This document shows, in pieces, positions 29,054-40,913 of a DNA stretch of 64,000 nucleotides. Each line of letters begins with the position of its first letter. Position 1 is the stretch's first letter. The stretch covers positions 434,001-498,000 of the forward strand of contig CAWJJY010000003.1 in the NCBI GenBank assembly GCA_963843385.1. The letters are read 5' to 3'. The position numbers and the translations under genes were made by a program. The DNA is from CAVOHU01 sp963843385. Its GTDB lineage: Bacteria > Acidobacteriota > Vicinamibacteria > Vicinamibacterales > JAKQTR01. The notes beneath the pieces are model-generated. The model was given only the letters and a program-made list of their open reading frames with translations. It was not told the DNA's origin and ran no database searches.

Positions 29054-29487
29054 TGCCCTCCCACTTCGCCGCCGCGGACCTTGCGTTCGGTAATCAGGCC
29101 GATGTTCTCGATGGCGGACTCGCGCAGCCTGTCCATCGTCGACATGATCGCCGAATACGGAGTGTCAATGTCGCCCTTGATGAGGACGACCTTCTCCTTG
29201 CGGGACTCCATGACTGCTTCGACCTGCGTCCGCAGATCGTCCTCGCGCGTCGGGATGCCGTTCAGGAAGATACGCCGGTCGGCGGTGATCGCGACCACCG
29301 TCTGTTCCTGGGTCTCCGGCTTGTCGGCGCTATTGGACGCCTGCGGCAGCTTGACGTCAACGCCCTTCTGCAACATCGGGGCGATGAGCATCATGATAAT
29401 CAGCAGCACCAGCATGACGTCCACGAGCGGCGTGACGTTGATGTCAGCCTTCAGGCCGCCCTTGGCGCCACCCACATCCATTGCCAT
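29050..29487 (-). CDS. exbD: biopolymer transport protein ExbD/TolR (first copy)
   Basis: 145 residues: DINVTPLVDVMLVLLIIMML (membrane helix with Asp), KGVDVKLPQA, VVAITADRRIFLNGI and VEKV-type ending IENIGLITERKVRGG. It differs clearly from the following copy, so this is a paralogue pair and not a recent duplication. Myxobacteria and Acidobacteria often carry two exbD genes per ExbB. It lies 49 bp downstream of exbB. Confidence 0.93.
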   Translation of the reverse strand: MAMDVGGAKGGLKADINVTPLVDVMLVLLIIMMLIAPMLQKGVDVKLPQASNSADKPETQEQTVVAITADRRIFLNGIPTREDDLRTQVEAVMESRKEKVVLIKGDIDTPYSAIMSTMDRLRESAIENIGLITERKVRGGEVGGQ

Positions 29488-29536
29488 GTGGCCGTCTCCT
29501 CTTTCTTCTCCCTGGCGTCAGGCCAGAACCGCTGCA

Positions 29537-30211
29537 CTACGCCGCCGTCTTCTTGATGAAGTAGTCCACCATCTCCGACGATGAGTTGTCCATCTCCACG
29601 TTGAAGTACTCGATGCGGCCGGTCAGGTAATTGTAGAACCACACGGCGGGGATGGCGACGACCAGCCCGAGCGCGGTCTCGACCAGTGCTTCAGCGATAC
29701 CGGCAGACACGGCGCCGATGCCGCCGGACCCGGTCGCCGCGATGCCCTGGAATGCAGTGATGATGCCGACGACCGTGCCGAGCAGGCCGACAAACGGCGC
29801 CGTCGCGCCGATGGTCGCCAGGGCGGCCACCCCGCGCTTCAGGTCGGAGGCCGTCAGGGCGCTCGCGCGGTGGATGGAGCGGCGCACCGTGTCGACCACG
29901 TCCTCGCGCTGCAGGCCCGCGTTGGACTCCTGCTGGAACTGGTATTCGTTCAGGCCCGCCAGGACGACCTTCGCCAGGTGGCTGTACCGGTATTCCTTCT
30001 TCTGCGACAGGGCAATCGCGTCCTTCAGGCGGCCTTCCTTGAGGTGCTTGGCCACCTGCGGCGCGAACAGCTTCGACTGCTTGCGGGCATTGATGAAGGT
30101 GTAAATCCGCTCGATGGCCACGCCAAACGAGATCATCGACATGATGAACAGGATCACGGCGATTCCCTTGGCCACCATTCCCATCTGGTTCCACATCTCA
30201 ATGAGGTTCAT
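29537..30211 (-). CDS. exbB: MotA/TolQ/ExbB proton channel protein
   Basis: 224 residues with three membrane segments: MVAKGIAVILFIMSMISFGV, GVAALATIGATAPFVGLLGT (the conserved TolQ/ExbB segment with GLLGTVVGIITAF) and LVETALGLVVAIPAVWFYNY. It works with ExbD to couple the proton gradient to TonB. It starts 96 bp after the tonB stop. Confidence 0.94.
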   Translation of the reverse strand: MNLIEMWNQMGMVAKGIAVILFIMSMISFGVAIERIYTFINARKQSKLFAPQVAKHLKEGRLKDAIALSQKKEYRYSHLAKVVLAGLNEYQFQQESNAGLQREDVVDTVRRSIHRASALTASDLKRGVAALATIGATAPFVGLLGTVVGIITAFQGIAATGSGGIGAVSAGIAEALVETALGLVVAIPAVWFYNYLTGRIEYFNVEMDNSSSEMVDYFIKKTAA

Positions 30212-30307
30212 GTCTCTCCATCCTCCGAGTAACCAACGTTACCACTGTCTTTCCCGAGGGCGCCGGTGGCCCCCCGGTCCCATGACGACGTCCGAAGACC
30301 GACGGAC

Positions 30308-31021
30308 CTACTGCAACGTGAAGTTGACCGTGACCGTCATGATGACGGGCACCGGCACGCCATTGAGCAACGTTGGCGTGAATTCCCACTGGCGCACGGC
30401 CTCGAGGGCCGCCTGGTCGAGCAGCGGAATCGAACGCAGGATTCTGGCATCCTTGACCTTGCCGTCTGGACCGATCGTCGCTTCGATGATGACCACGCCC
30501 TGCACGCGAGCCGACTGGGCAATGCTCGGATAGACGGGTCTGACATCCCTGACCTTGGTCGGCGGCCTGATGTTGCCGCCCACCCTGACCGGCGCCTGCG
30601 GCGGCGGCGGCGGCGGTGCTTCAGGCAAGCCGCCCACGACGCCTCCCATCACGCCGCCGGGCACTCCGCCTTCGACCCCGCCCGCGATCCCGCCCTCAGG
30701 CGCGACGATGCCGGTTTCGGGCTTGATCTCGGACGGCGCCTGCACGGGTGCGGCTGCCGGGTTGACGTCCATCACCGGCTTGGGCGCGGCGGCCTGAGGC
30801 GGTGGCGGCGGCGGCGGCGGTGGTGGTGGCGGCGGCGGCGGCGCGACGAACGCCATCATCGCCGGTGGCGTCGGCAGGATGTCGGCCGCCATCAAAGGAA
30901 TAATGACGAGCGCGGCAATACCCACCGTGTGGACCGCGATTGAGAGCGGAACGGTGTACCATTTCCGGCTCCCGAGCGTGATTGAGGATTTGACGACATC
31001 CCCGAACATGTCGCGTGGCAC
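30308..31021 (-). CDS. tonB: TonB energy transducer
   Basis: 237 residues. One N-terminal membrane anchor (YTVPLSIAVHTVGIAALVII) is followed by a proline spacer containing 15 consecutive Pro near residues 60-75, a Gly-Gly-Val repeat (GGVEGGVPGGVMGGVVGG) and the C-terminal TonB domain (VRPVYPSIAQSARVQGVVII, GKVKDARILRSIPLLDQAAL, VRQWEFTPTLLNGVPVPVIM). It transmits energy to outer-membrane receptors. It is the first gene of the tonB-exbB-exbD-exbD operon. Confidence 0.92.
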   Translation of the reverse strand: MPRDMFGDVVKSSITLGSRKWYTVPLSIAVHTVGIAALVIIPLMAADILPTPPAMMAFVAPPPPPPPPPPPPPPPQAAAPKPVMDVNPAAAPVQAPSEIKPETGIVAPEGGIAGGVEGGVPGGVMGGVVGGLPEAPPPPPPQAPVRVGGNIRPPTKVRDVRPVYPSIAQSARVQGVVIIEATIGPDGKVKDARILRSIPLLDQAALEAVRQWEFTPTLLNGVPVPVIMTVTVNFTLQ

Positions 31022-31241
31022 CGGTCTGTCCTCCTAACCTCTCTGACTATCCGTGGTGCATGAGGCGGCCGATTATAGCCATGCCCCAAAACGGGTGTCA
31101 ACGAACAGGAACCCCGAGAGGGGGCTGGCGACCTGCCTGACACCTCTGGTCCCCTACCAGACTTAGACACCGGATCCGAAAAAGTGGCCGCCCTGGACCG
31201 TCCGGCAGCCGCCGCCCTGGCCAGGACGCCCTGCGCGGGTG

Positions 31242-33767
<2,526 letters not shown>

Positions 33768-33828
33768 CCCAGCCTCACGATAGTCATGTCGAACGGGAAA
33801 CTTTCGAATTCTACCCTACCGGTCTCCC

Positions 33829-34440
33829 TCACGCACGAAGTTCCCCCGCGCTGGCCTCCCGGATCGCCTCGGGCATGGCCATGCCCCCCGTCAGGACGAT
33901 GCGCACGCCTTCCTCGACGGTGAGGTCGGGGAACACGGCCGCCTCCTTCGAGACGATGTAGATGTCGCCAAGGTACAGGTGATTGGTCGGAACATAGACC
34001 GCGAGCAGCGCCTCAGGCCCGCGTCCGATCTCGAGCGTGAATTCTTTCGTCACGAAGCCCAGGGCCAGCCCCCGGCGCGAATCCTGGACCAGCACCACCC
34101 GCTTGAACCCCGAGGCGTTGTCGGGCGAGAACCCGCCGACCAGCTGCCGAACCGGCGAGTAGATCGTGCGGAACACCGGCACCCTGAGCAGGACGGCCTC
34201 GATCACCTTGAGCAGCCGCTTGCCGATGACGTTGCTGGCCGCCACGCCCACCAGCAACACCAGCAGGGCCGTGGTGGCGATGCCGAGGCCGGGAATGCGG
34301 AATCCGATCCAGCGCTCGTAGGCGGGAGCGACGAACCCGTCCACCAGCGTGAAGACCCACGCCAGCGCCGCCAGGCTGATGACCAGCGGCACGATCACGA
34401 AGAACCCGGTCACGAAATTGCGGCGCAGCCACTGGATCAC
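33829..34440 (-). CDS. DUF502 family membrane protein
   Basis: 203 residues from the GTG at 34440, which overlaps the uppP stop by 4 nt (GTGA); that coupling and the family N-terminus (IQWLRRNFVTGFFVIVPLVI) decide this start over longer options. Two membrane helices (FVTGFFVIVPLVISLAALAW and LGIATTALLVLLVGVAASNV) precede the DUF502 core FRTIYSPVRQLVGGF, the VLVQDSRRGLALGFVT stretch and VPTNHLYLGDIYIVSKE. The function is not established. Confidence 0.87.
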   Translation of the reverse strand: MIQWLRRNFVTGFFVIVPLVISLAALAWVFTLVDGFVAPAYERWIGFRIPGLGIATTALLVLLVGVAASNVIGKRLLKVIEAVLLRVPVFRTIYSPVRQLVGGFSPDNASGFKRVVLVQDSRRGLALGFVTKEFTLEIGRGPEALLAVYVPTNHLYLGDIYIVSKEAAVFPDLTVEEGVRIVLTGGMAMPEAIREASAGELRA

Positions 34441-35258
34441 GGTGCAGAACCCCGGGTCACGACCCACCACACGAGGACCGATGCCGCCAGCGCCAGCCGG
34501 TACCATGCGAAGGCGGCCAGCGAGTGACGGCCGAGATATCGGAGGAAGTACCTGATCGCCGCGTAGCCGACCAGCGCCGAAGTCGCCACGCCGACGGCGA
34601 ACAGCCGCAACTCCGACGCGTGCATGCCGGTGCGGGAGAGCGCGAGCCCTTCATGCGCCGCCGCCGCCAGGATCGCCGGCACGCCGAGCAGGAACGAGAA
34701 CCTGGCCGCACTCTCGCGTGTGAGGCCGAAGAACATCCCCAGGGTGATCGTGGCTCCGGATCGCGACACGCCTGGCACGAGGGCGGCGGCCTGCGCCACG
34801 CCGATCCCGACCGCCTCTGCTCCCGTCAGCCCCTGCGCTTCCCGCGTTCTCGATCCGGCGCGCTCGGCCGCGAACAGCAGCAGGGCGCCCAGCGCGAGCA
34901 TCGCCGCGGCGGTCCACGGGTCTCTGAGCTGGTCCTCCAGGCGGCTGAGCGGCAGTCCGAGCACGAGCACCGGCACGGTGCCGAAGAACAGCAACTGAAC
35001 CATCCGCGCCGGGCCGAGGGCGCCTCGGCCGGCCGCCGCCCTCACCGCTCGCAACATGGCGAGCAGGTCGGCGCGGAAATACGCCAGGACGGCCAGCAGC
35101 GTCCCCACGTGGCAGGCCACGTCGAATGCGATGCCGAATCGCTCAGCGTCGAAGCCGAGGAATGCCCGGGCCAGGATCAGATGGGCCGAGCTCGACACAG
35201 GCAGGAACTCCGTGAGCCCCTGAACCGCACCGAGCAGCGCTGCGTGCAGAAAGTCCAA
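34437..35258 (-). CDS. uppP: undecaprenyl-diphosphatase (UppP/BacA)
   Basis: 273 residues. LLGAVQGLTEFLPVSSSAH and LVPGVSRSGATITLGMFFGL are the UppP signatures with the catalytic Glu, Ser and Arg; about seven membrane helices. It regenerates undecaprenyl phosphate for peptidoglycan and O-antigen synthesis. No ATG fits; the TTG at 35258 gives the family start (LDFLHAALLGAVQ). It begins 21 bp after the secF stop and is followed by DUF502 with overlap. Confidence 0.92.
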   Translation of the reverse strand: MDFLHAALLGAVQGLTEFLPVSSSAHLILARAFLGFDAERFGIAFDVACHVGTLLAVLAYFRADLLAMLRAVRAAAGRGALGPARMVQLLFFGTVPVLVLGLPLSRLEDQLRDPWTAAAMLALGALLLFAAERAGSRTREAQGLTGAEAVGIGVAQAAALVPGVSRSGATITLGMFFGLTRESAARFSFLLGVPAILAAAAHEGLALSRTGMHASELRLFAVGVATSALVGYAAIRYFLRYLGRHSLAAFAWYRLALAASVLVWWVVTRGSAP

Positions 35259-35278
35259 CGGAGGTATGGCGCCGCCGT

Positions 35279-36271
35279 CTACGAGGCCTTGGTTTTCCGG
35301 CCGCCGGCCTTCTTGCGGCTGCCGGTGTCGACGACGGCCGTCGCGGCGACGGGCACGCGGGCCGACTTGCTCTTCCAGAACGTCACGATCGCTGCCGCGA
35401 TGAACACGCTCGAATAGGTCCCGGTGATGACACCGACCAGCATGGTGAACGCGAAGCCGCGGAGCACCTCGCCGCCGAACAGGTAGAGGGCTACGACGCT
35501 GAGGAACGTCGTGCCCGCCGTGATGATCGTCCGGTTGAGCGTCTGGTTCACGGCCCTGTTCACCACGTCGTTGAGTGAATCCCGTCGCATGCCGCGCAGG
35601 TTCTCGCGCACGCGGTCGAAGATCACGATCGTGTCGTTGGTCGAGTACCCGGTGAAGGCCAGGAAGGCCGCGATCACGTTGAGCGACATGTCGTAGCGGA
35701 AGAACAAGATGAACGACAACGTGATGAGGATGTCGTGGACGGTCGCCACGACCGCGCCAACGGCGAACGACAGCCTGAACCGAAACGCGATGTAGACCAG
35801 GATCCCGGCAAGCGACAGCACGCTCGCCCAGAGCCCCTTGTTGGTCAGCTCCTTGCCGACGATCGGACCGACGATCTGGCTGCCGGCCTCTTTGAACCCG
35901 CCGAGGTTCGCCTTGCCCAGGGCGCCCAGCACCTGGTCCTTGGTCGTGCTCAGGCCGGCGCCCTGCTCGGCCCCGACCTCGGCCAGCCGCACCATGACCC
36001 GGCGCGCCTCCACGGGACCGTACCGCTGAACGACGATGTTCTGCCCCCCGCCTCCGACCTTGGCGCGATCCAAGGCCGAGCGGACCTGGTCGACCTCGGG
36101 CATCTTGTCGAATTCCACGATGACGATCGTGCCGCCGGAGAACTCGACCGACACGGGCAGCCCCGCCGTGAAGAACGTGATCGCGCCGGCAAGGATGATG
36201 AGCCACGACAGGGTCAGGGCGTGCCAGCGCCACCGGAGGAAATTGAAGTTCGGGTTCTTGAAGATTTCCAT
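35279..36271 (-). CDS. secF: protein translocase subunit SecF
   Basis: 330 residues. The start FNFLRWRWHALTLSWLIILA is followed by the SecF signature VEFSGGTIVIVEF, membrane helices ILVYIAFRFRLSFAVGAVVA, FILFFRYDMSLNVIAAFLAF and a long C-terminal pair (TIITAGTTFLSVVALYLFGG). It works with SecD to use the proton gradient for protein export. It starts 19 bp after secD. Confidence 0.95.
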   Translation of the reverse strand: MEIFKNPNFNFLRWRWHALTLSWLIILAGAITFFTAGLPVSVEFSGGTIVIVEFDKMPEVDQVRSALDRAKVGGGGQNIVVQRYGPVEARRVMVRLAEVGAEQGAGLSTTKDQVLGALGKANLGGFKEAGSQIVGPIVGKELTNKGLWASVLSLAGILVYIAFRFRLSFAVGAVVATVHDILITLSFILFFRYDMSLNVIAAFLAFTGYSTNDTIVIFDRVRENLRGMRRDSLNDVVNRAVNQTLNRTIITAGTTFLSVVALYLFGGEVLRGFAFTMLVGVITGTYSSVFIAAAIVTFWKSKSARVPVAATAVVDTGSRKKAGGRKTKAS

Positions 36272-36290
36272 GATTGTCCGGTCCGGTCCG

Positions 36291-37850
36291 CTAGATGCTC
36301 AACGTCTGGACCCTGCGGCCCGACAGCACCAACTCAAAGATCGTTTTCGAGACGAAGGTCGACGTGAACAGGTTCGAGACCAGGCCGATCGACAGGGTCG
36401 TGGCAAACCCGCGAATCGGCCCGGTTCCGAACTGGAACAGGAACGCCGCGGAAATCAATGCCGTGATGTGCGTGTCGAGCAGCGTGAGGAATACGCGGCT
36501 GAACCCGGCGCTGAGCGCCTGCTTGACGCCGCGCTGCGCGGCCAGCTCCTCTTTGATTCGCTCGAAAATCAGCACGTTCGAGTCGACGCCGATGCCCATC
36601 GTCAGCACGAAGCCCGCCACGCCCGGCAGCGTCATCGTGGCGCCGATGTAGGCCATCAGGCCGAGCAGGATGATCAGGTTGAGGACGAGCGCGGCAATCG
36701 CGTTGACGCCAGACAGCCGGTAGTACGCGAGCATGAAGAGCACGATCAGCGTCAGGCCGACGACGCTCGCGAGGATGCCAGACTTGACCGAGTCCGCGCC
36801 GAGCGTCGGACCGACCGTGTTTTCGTCGAGGTAGGTCAGCGAAGCCGGCAGCGCGCCCGAACGCAGCACGAGCGAGAGGTCCTGCGTCTCCTGGACCGTG
36901 AAGTTGCCCGCGATGCGCCCCTGGTCGGTGATGCGGCCTTCGATGACCGGCGCCGACTGCACGCGCCCGTCGAGGACGATCGCCAGGTAGCGGCCGATGT
37001 TCTCGCCGGTCGCCTTGCCGAACTTGCGCGCGCCGTCGGACTTCAGCTCGAAGCTGACCGCCGGCCGGTTGTTCTCGTCGAGCGACGGCTTCGCATTGCG
37101 CAGATCGCGTCCCGTGACGATGGGCACCTTGCGGACCAGGTAGTAGACCGTGTCGGAGCGCTCCCCTGCCGCGGTGGTCGACGATCCCGGCAGGACCTCC
37201 ATGGTGGGCGGCACCACGCCGTTCGAGGAGGTCAGCAGCGAGGTCTTGTCGCTCGACGGTCCCTGCTCGACCAGCTTCAGCTCGAGCAGCGCCGTCGAGC
37301 GGATGATGTCCTTCGCGCGCTGCGGCTCGGTCATGCCCGGCAGTTCGACGATGATCTGGTCGTTGGATGCACCCGAGGGCGCGACGAGCGGCTCGGAGAC
37401 GCCGAGCTCGTTGATGCGCCGTTCGATGGTCTGCAGCGACTGCGTGACCGCGTCCTCGCGAAGCTGAACGGCGATGTTCGGCTTCATCGTGAACGTGTAG
37501 CTGCCGCCCACGCCGGATTCACGATTGAAGTTGGCCTGCACCTCGTTGGCGGCGTCGCGGAAGGCGGCGTCCTGCGCCTGCGGGATCCCTTCGATCTTGA
37601 ACTGCTGGGGATTCAGCACGGTAAAGGTCGCCGCGGAGATGCCCTTCCCTTCCACCGCTTCACGCAGCTGCTCGAGCGTCGTCTCGGTGTCGAGGCGCAG
37701 CGCATCGTCGGTCTCCACGCGCAGCACGAGGTGCACGCCGCCCTGGAGGTCGAGCCCCAGCTTGATGCGATCCTTGGGTGGATAAATGGCCCACAATGCG
37801 AGGCCGAGAACAACCAGGGTGATAACCACCCGCCAGCGGATGTCCTTCAT
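36291..37850 (-). CDS. secD: protein translocase subunit SecD
   Basis: 519 residues. LGLDLQGGVHLVLRV is the SecD signature, with a large periplasmic P1 domain (about residues 60-330) and the membrane part containing TLPGVAGFVLTMGIGVDSNV then LIFERIKEE. It is part of the yajC-secD-secF run, with 4 bp between yajC and secD. Confidence 0.96.
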   Translation of the reverse strand: MKDIRWRVVITLVVLGLALWAIYPPKDRIKLGLDLQGGVHLVLRVETDDALRLDTETTLEQLREAVEGKGISAATFTVLNPQQFKIEGIPQAQDAAFRDAANEVQANFNRESGVGGSYTFTMKPNIAVQLREDAVTQSLQTIERRINELGVSEPLVAPSGASNDQIIVELPGMTEPQRAKDIIRSTALLELKLVEQGPSSDKTSLLTSSNGVVPPTMEVLPGSSTTAAGERSDTVYYLVRKVPIVTGRDLRNAKPSLDENNRPAVSFELKSDGARKFGKATGENIGRYLAIVLDGRVQSAPVIEGRITDQGRIAGNFTVQETQDLSLVLRSGALPASLTYLDENTVGPTLGADSVKSGILASVVGLTLIVLFMLAYYRLSGVNAIAALVLNLIILLGLMAYIGATMTLPGVAGFVLTMGIGVDSNVLIFERIKEELAAQRGVKQALSAGFSRVFLTLLDTHITALISAAFLFQFGTGPIRGFATTLSIGLVSNLFTSTFVSKTIFELVLSGRRVQTLSI

Positions 37851-37854
37851 AGTT

Positions 37855-38217
37855 CTACTGATTGGTTGCCGCAGTGTCCGCCTGGACCGGCGCCTGCCCC
37901 TGGTAGCCGCCGATGGCGGCCCTGGCGACTTCGATGCGGACCTTGTCCGCGATCTGGAGCTGGACGCTCAGGTCGGTGATCTTGGTAATGGTGCCGTAGA
38001 TGCCACTGGTGGTGACGATGCGGTCGTTGACCTTCAGCGCGGCGAGGAACTCCTGCACCTTCTTCTGCTTGCGCCGCATCGGCAACAGAATGATGAAGTA
38101 GAAGATCCCGAGCACGAGCGCAAAGGGGACCAGTTGCACCAGCGGGTTGACGTTGCCGTCGGGCGGTGAGGTCATGGCCAGCACCAGGCCCAGTCCAGAA
38201 TTTGCCGTCACTGTCAT
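37855..38217 (-). CDS. yajC: Sec translocon accessory protein YajC
   Basis: 120 residues. It has a single hydrophobic helix (LVPFALVLGIFYFIILLPMR) and the family motif MRRKQKKVQEFLAALKVNDR followed by GIYGTITKI. The start MTVTANSGLGLVLAM carries a non-standard N-terminal extension. It lies 3 bp after tgt, the conserved tgt-yajC-secD-secF order. Confidence 0.93.
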   Translation of the reverse strand: MTVTANSGLGLVLAMTSPPDGNVNPLVQLVPFALVLGIFYFIILLPMRRKQKKVQEFLAALKVNDRIVTTSGIYGTITKITDLSVQLQIADKVRIEVARAAIGGYQGQAPVQADTAATNQ

Positions 38218-38220
38218 GAG

Positions 38221-39402
38221 TCACCGAGACGGGCGGGTAAATATTGTGCGTAGCGATCGCTGCACGTTCTCCAGCGAGCTGAACATAATAGCCTGTCTAA
38301 TCCTCGACATGGTGTCAAGGTAAAACTGGAGATTATGGAGCGTATTGAGGATGGCGGCCGTGATCTCTCCGGCGACAAAGAGGTGGCGAAGGTACGCGCG
38401 TGAGAAGTTCCGGCACGTGTAGCAGCGGCACTCCGGATCGGGCGGCAGGGGATCGGCCGCGAAGCGGGCGTTCTTGATGGCCAGGCGCCCCTCCGAGGTG
38501 AAGAGCTGGCCGTTGCGGGCGTTGCGCGTCGGCATGACGCAATCGAACAGATCGATCCCGCGCGCCACCGCTTCCACCAGGTCGAGGGGTGTGCCGACGC
38601 CCATCAGGTAGCGGGGACGGTCGGCCGGCAGCAATGCCGCGGTGTGCCCGGCGACCTCGTACATCTGCGCCGGCGGCTCGCCGACGCTGAGGCCGCCGAT
38701 GGCGTAGGCCTCGAATCCGATCTCGACCGACCGCTCGACGCTCAGCGTGCGCAGCTCGGGCAGGATCCCGCCCTGGATGATTCCAAACTGCGCCTGGCCG
38801 GGATTGGTGACCGCGGGCCAGTCCGCCTCCGGGCTGGAGGCTCCCGGCTCGGACCGTTCACGAATCGCGAGGAACCGGTCGCGGCAACGGCGGGACCAGC
38901 GCAGGCTGAGCTCGGTTGACGCGCGGACCGCGGCCGGGTCGGCGGGCTGCGCCAGGCATTCGTCCAGCACCATCGCGATGTCGGATCCGAGGCGCGCCTG
39001 GATGTCGGTGGCCCGCTCGGGGCTTAGAAAGTGTGCGCTGCCATCGAGGTGAGATCTGAAGCCGATCCCCTCCTCGGTAATCGTGCGCCGCTCGCCCAGG
39101 CTGAACGCCTGGTAGCCGCCGCTGTCGGTCAGGATGGGCCTGTCCCAGGCCATGAACCGATGCAGCCCGCCCAGCGTCGCGATCAGCTCATCGCCTGGCC
39201 GGAGCGACAGATGGTACGTGTTGCCGAGGAGGATCTCCGCCCCGAGGTCGACCAGGTCCCGCGGGGTGAGCCCCTTGACCGCGCCGCGCGTGCCGACCGG
39301 CATGAACGCCGGCGTCTGCACGACGCCGTGCGCGGTCGTCATCTCGCCGCGCCGTGCGGCACCGCAGGTGTGGGTGACGTGGAACCCAAAGACAGGTGGC
39401 AT
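38221..39402 (-). CDS. tgt: tRNA-guanine transglycosylase (queuine/preQ1)
   Basis: 393 residues. RPILTDSGGYQAFSLG (catalytic Asp region), IVMALD-type segment SDIAMVLDECLAQP, GVGTPLDLVEAVARGIDLFD then DCVMPTRNARNGQ (nucleophile Asp), and the zinc site CRCYTCRNFSRAYLRHLF. It exchanges guanine-34 for preQ1 in Asn/Asp/His/Tyr tRNAs. It is the first gene of the tgt-yajC-secD-secF-uppP-DUF502 operon. Confidence 0.96.
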   Translation of the reverse strand: MPPVFGFHVTHTCGAARRGEMTTAHGVVQTPAFMPVGTRGAVKGLTPRDLVDLGAEILLGNTYHLSLRPGDELIATLGGLHRFMAWDRPILTDSGGYQAFSLGERRTITEEGIGFRSHLDGSAHFLSPERATDIQARLGSDIAMVLDECLAQPADPAAVRASTELSLRWSRRCRDRFLAIRERSEPGASSPEADWPAVTNPGQAQFGIIQGGILPELRTLSVERSVEIGFEAYAIGGLSVGEPPAQMYEVAGHTAALLPADRPRYLMGVGTPLDLVEAVARGIDLFDCVMPTRNARNGQLFTSEGRLAIKNARFAADPLPPDPECRCYTCRNFSRAYLRHLFVAGEITAAILNTLHNLQFYLDTMSRIRQAIMFSSLENVQRSLRTIFTRPSR

Positions 39403-39734
39403 AAGTGCGGCTGGAGGCTGGCGGCTCGCGGCTGGCGGCTGGCGGCCGGAGGCCGCGAAGCCTGTCCGCCCGCACGAGCGCTTCCGCCTGCCACGTGCGT
39501 TCGCCGAAAAACCAGAGCGTCCGTACCAACCAATACGGATGCGGCCCGACGATTGCGCTATATTAACCGGGAAGCGAAATGGCGGCCGATTCGACGACGC
39601 TGCTCGCTGCGCCGCGGGTGCGCCGGGCGATGCTGCCCGACGACGGGCAGCGGGCAGGTGGCCTAGTCATTCTCATCGGTCAACCAGCCGCCAGCCATCA
39701 GCCGCCAGCCTGATCTGGCTTTGAGGTCCAATCC
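39403..39734. repeat. 332-bp gap with 7-bp-period arrays between tgt and ddl
   Basis: GGCTGGA/GGCTGGC/GGCTCGC heptamers run from about 39409 to 39457, and CCAGCCG/CCAGCCA units from 39682 to 39712 in the opposite orientation. TATATT at 39559-39564 is a possible -10 for ddl without a good -35. No gene is seen. Confidence 0.75.
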
Positions 39735-40913
39735 GTGAAGCGAATTCGTGTCGGTGTGATCTTCGGAGGGAGGTCGAGCGAACACCTGGTCTCGGTCCGT
39801 TCGGCCAGCTCGGTCATCGCCAACCTCGATCGCCAGCGCTACGATCCCATCCCCCTGTATGTGAGGCCGGACGGCCGCCTCGCGGTCCCGGATCGCGCGC
39901 CGAACGCCCAATCCGAGGCCGATGCGAAGGAGTATGCCCGTGATCAGGAGGCCCGGGGCTCGCGCCAGGTCCGCGAGGCGCACCTGGTCCCCTACCCGAA
40001 CGGCGACAACACGGTGCTGACCGTCGAGCGGCGAGGACCGGAACTCGAGGCGGGACAGGAGACGGCGCGGGATCTGGCGCTCGTCTGGGGCCTGCGCATC
40101 GACATGGTCTTCCCGGTCATCCACGGCCCGAACGGCGAGGACGGGACACTGCAGGGCCTGCTCGAACTGGCCAACGTGCCGTATGTCGGCGCGGGCGTGC
40201 TGGGGTCGGCCGCCGGCATGGACAAGGCCGTGATGAAGCTGCTGTTCGCCGCTCGAGGCCTTCCGATTCCGGATCACACCGTCGTCAGCAAGTGTGAGTG
40301 GCTGGCGGATCGGACGGCCATGTCGGCCGCCCTGGGCGGGCGATTCCAGTTTCCGGTCTTCGTGAAGCCGGCCAACATGGGGTCGAGCGTCGGCATCACC
40401 AAAGTGAAGGACCCGGAGCTGCTCGGGGCCGCAATCGACGTTGCTGCCCGGTACGACCGCAAGATCCTCGTCGAAGCCGCCGTGCCGCACGCGCGCGAGA
40501 TCGAGTGCTCGGTCCTCGGCAACGACCAGCCCGAGGCCTCGGTGCCGGGCGAGATCATCCCGCTGCGGGAGTTCTACGACTACGAGGCGAAGTATCTCGA
40601 CGAGGGATCCCGCCTGATGATTCCCGCCGCGCTGACGCCGGAACAGACCGCCGAGGTCAGGCGCCTGGCGATCGAAGCGTTCGTCGCCATCGACGCCATG
40701 GGCATGGGGCGGGTGGACTTTCTGATGAACGGCGAGACGGGCCAGATCTTCGTCAACGAGATCAACACGATCCCGGGCTTCACGACCATCAGCATGTACC
40801 CGAAGCTCTGGGAAGCCACGGGGCTGGACTATCCCACCCTGCTCGAACGCCTCATGGCGCTCGCCCGCGAGCGGCACGCCGAACGGCAGGAGTTGCGGAC
40901 GAGCGCGCAATGA
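39735..40913 (+). CDS. ddl: D-alanine--D-alanine ligase
   Basis: 392 residues, ATP-grasp. GVIFGGRSSEHLVSVRSA (N-terminal, conserved Ser/Glu/His), FPVIHGPNGEDGTLQGLLEL, FPVFVKPANMGSSVGITKV, VGAGVLGSAAGMDKAVMK and the metal-binding IFVNEINTIPGFTTISMYPK. It makes the D-Ala-D-Ala dipeptide for peptidoglycan. An insert of about 60 residues in the N-terminal part makes it longer than E. coli Ddl; such inserts occur in VanA-like and spirochaete/Acidobacteria types. The stop overlaps the TPR gene. Confidence 0.95.
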   Translation: MKRIRVGVIFGGRSSEHLVSVRSASSVIANLDRQRYDPIPLYVRPDGRLAVPDRAPNAQSEADAKEYARDQEARGSRQVREAHLVPYPNGDNTVLTVERRGPELEAGQETARDLALVWGLRIDMVFPVIHGPNGEDGTLQGLLELANVPYVGAGVLGSAAGMDKAVMKLLFAARGLPIPDHTVVSKCEWLADRTAMSAALGGRFQFPVFVKPANMGSSVGITKVKDPELLGAAIDVAARYDRKILVEAAVPHAREIECSVLGNDQPEASVPGEIIPLREFYDYEAKYLDEGSRLMIPAALTPEQTAEVRRLAIEAFVAIDAMGMGRVDFLMNGETGQIFVNEINTIPGFTTISMYPKLWEATGLDYPTLLERLMALARERHAERQELRTSAQ

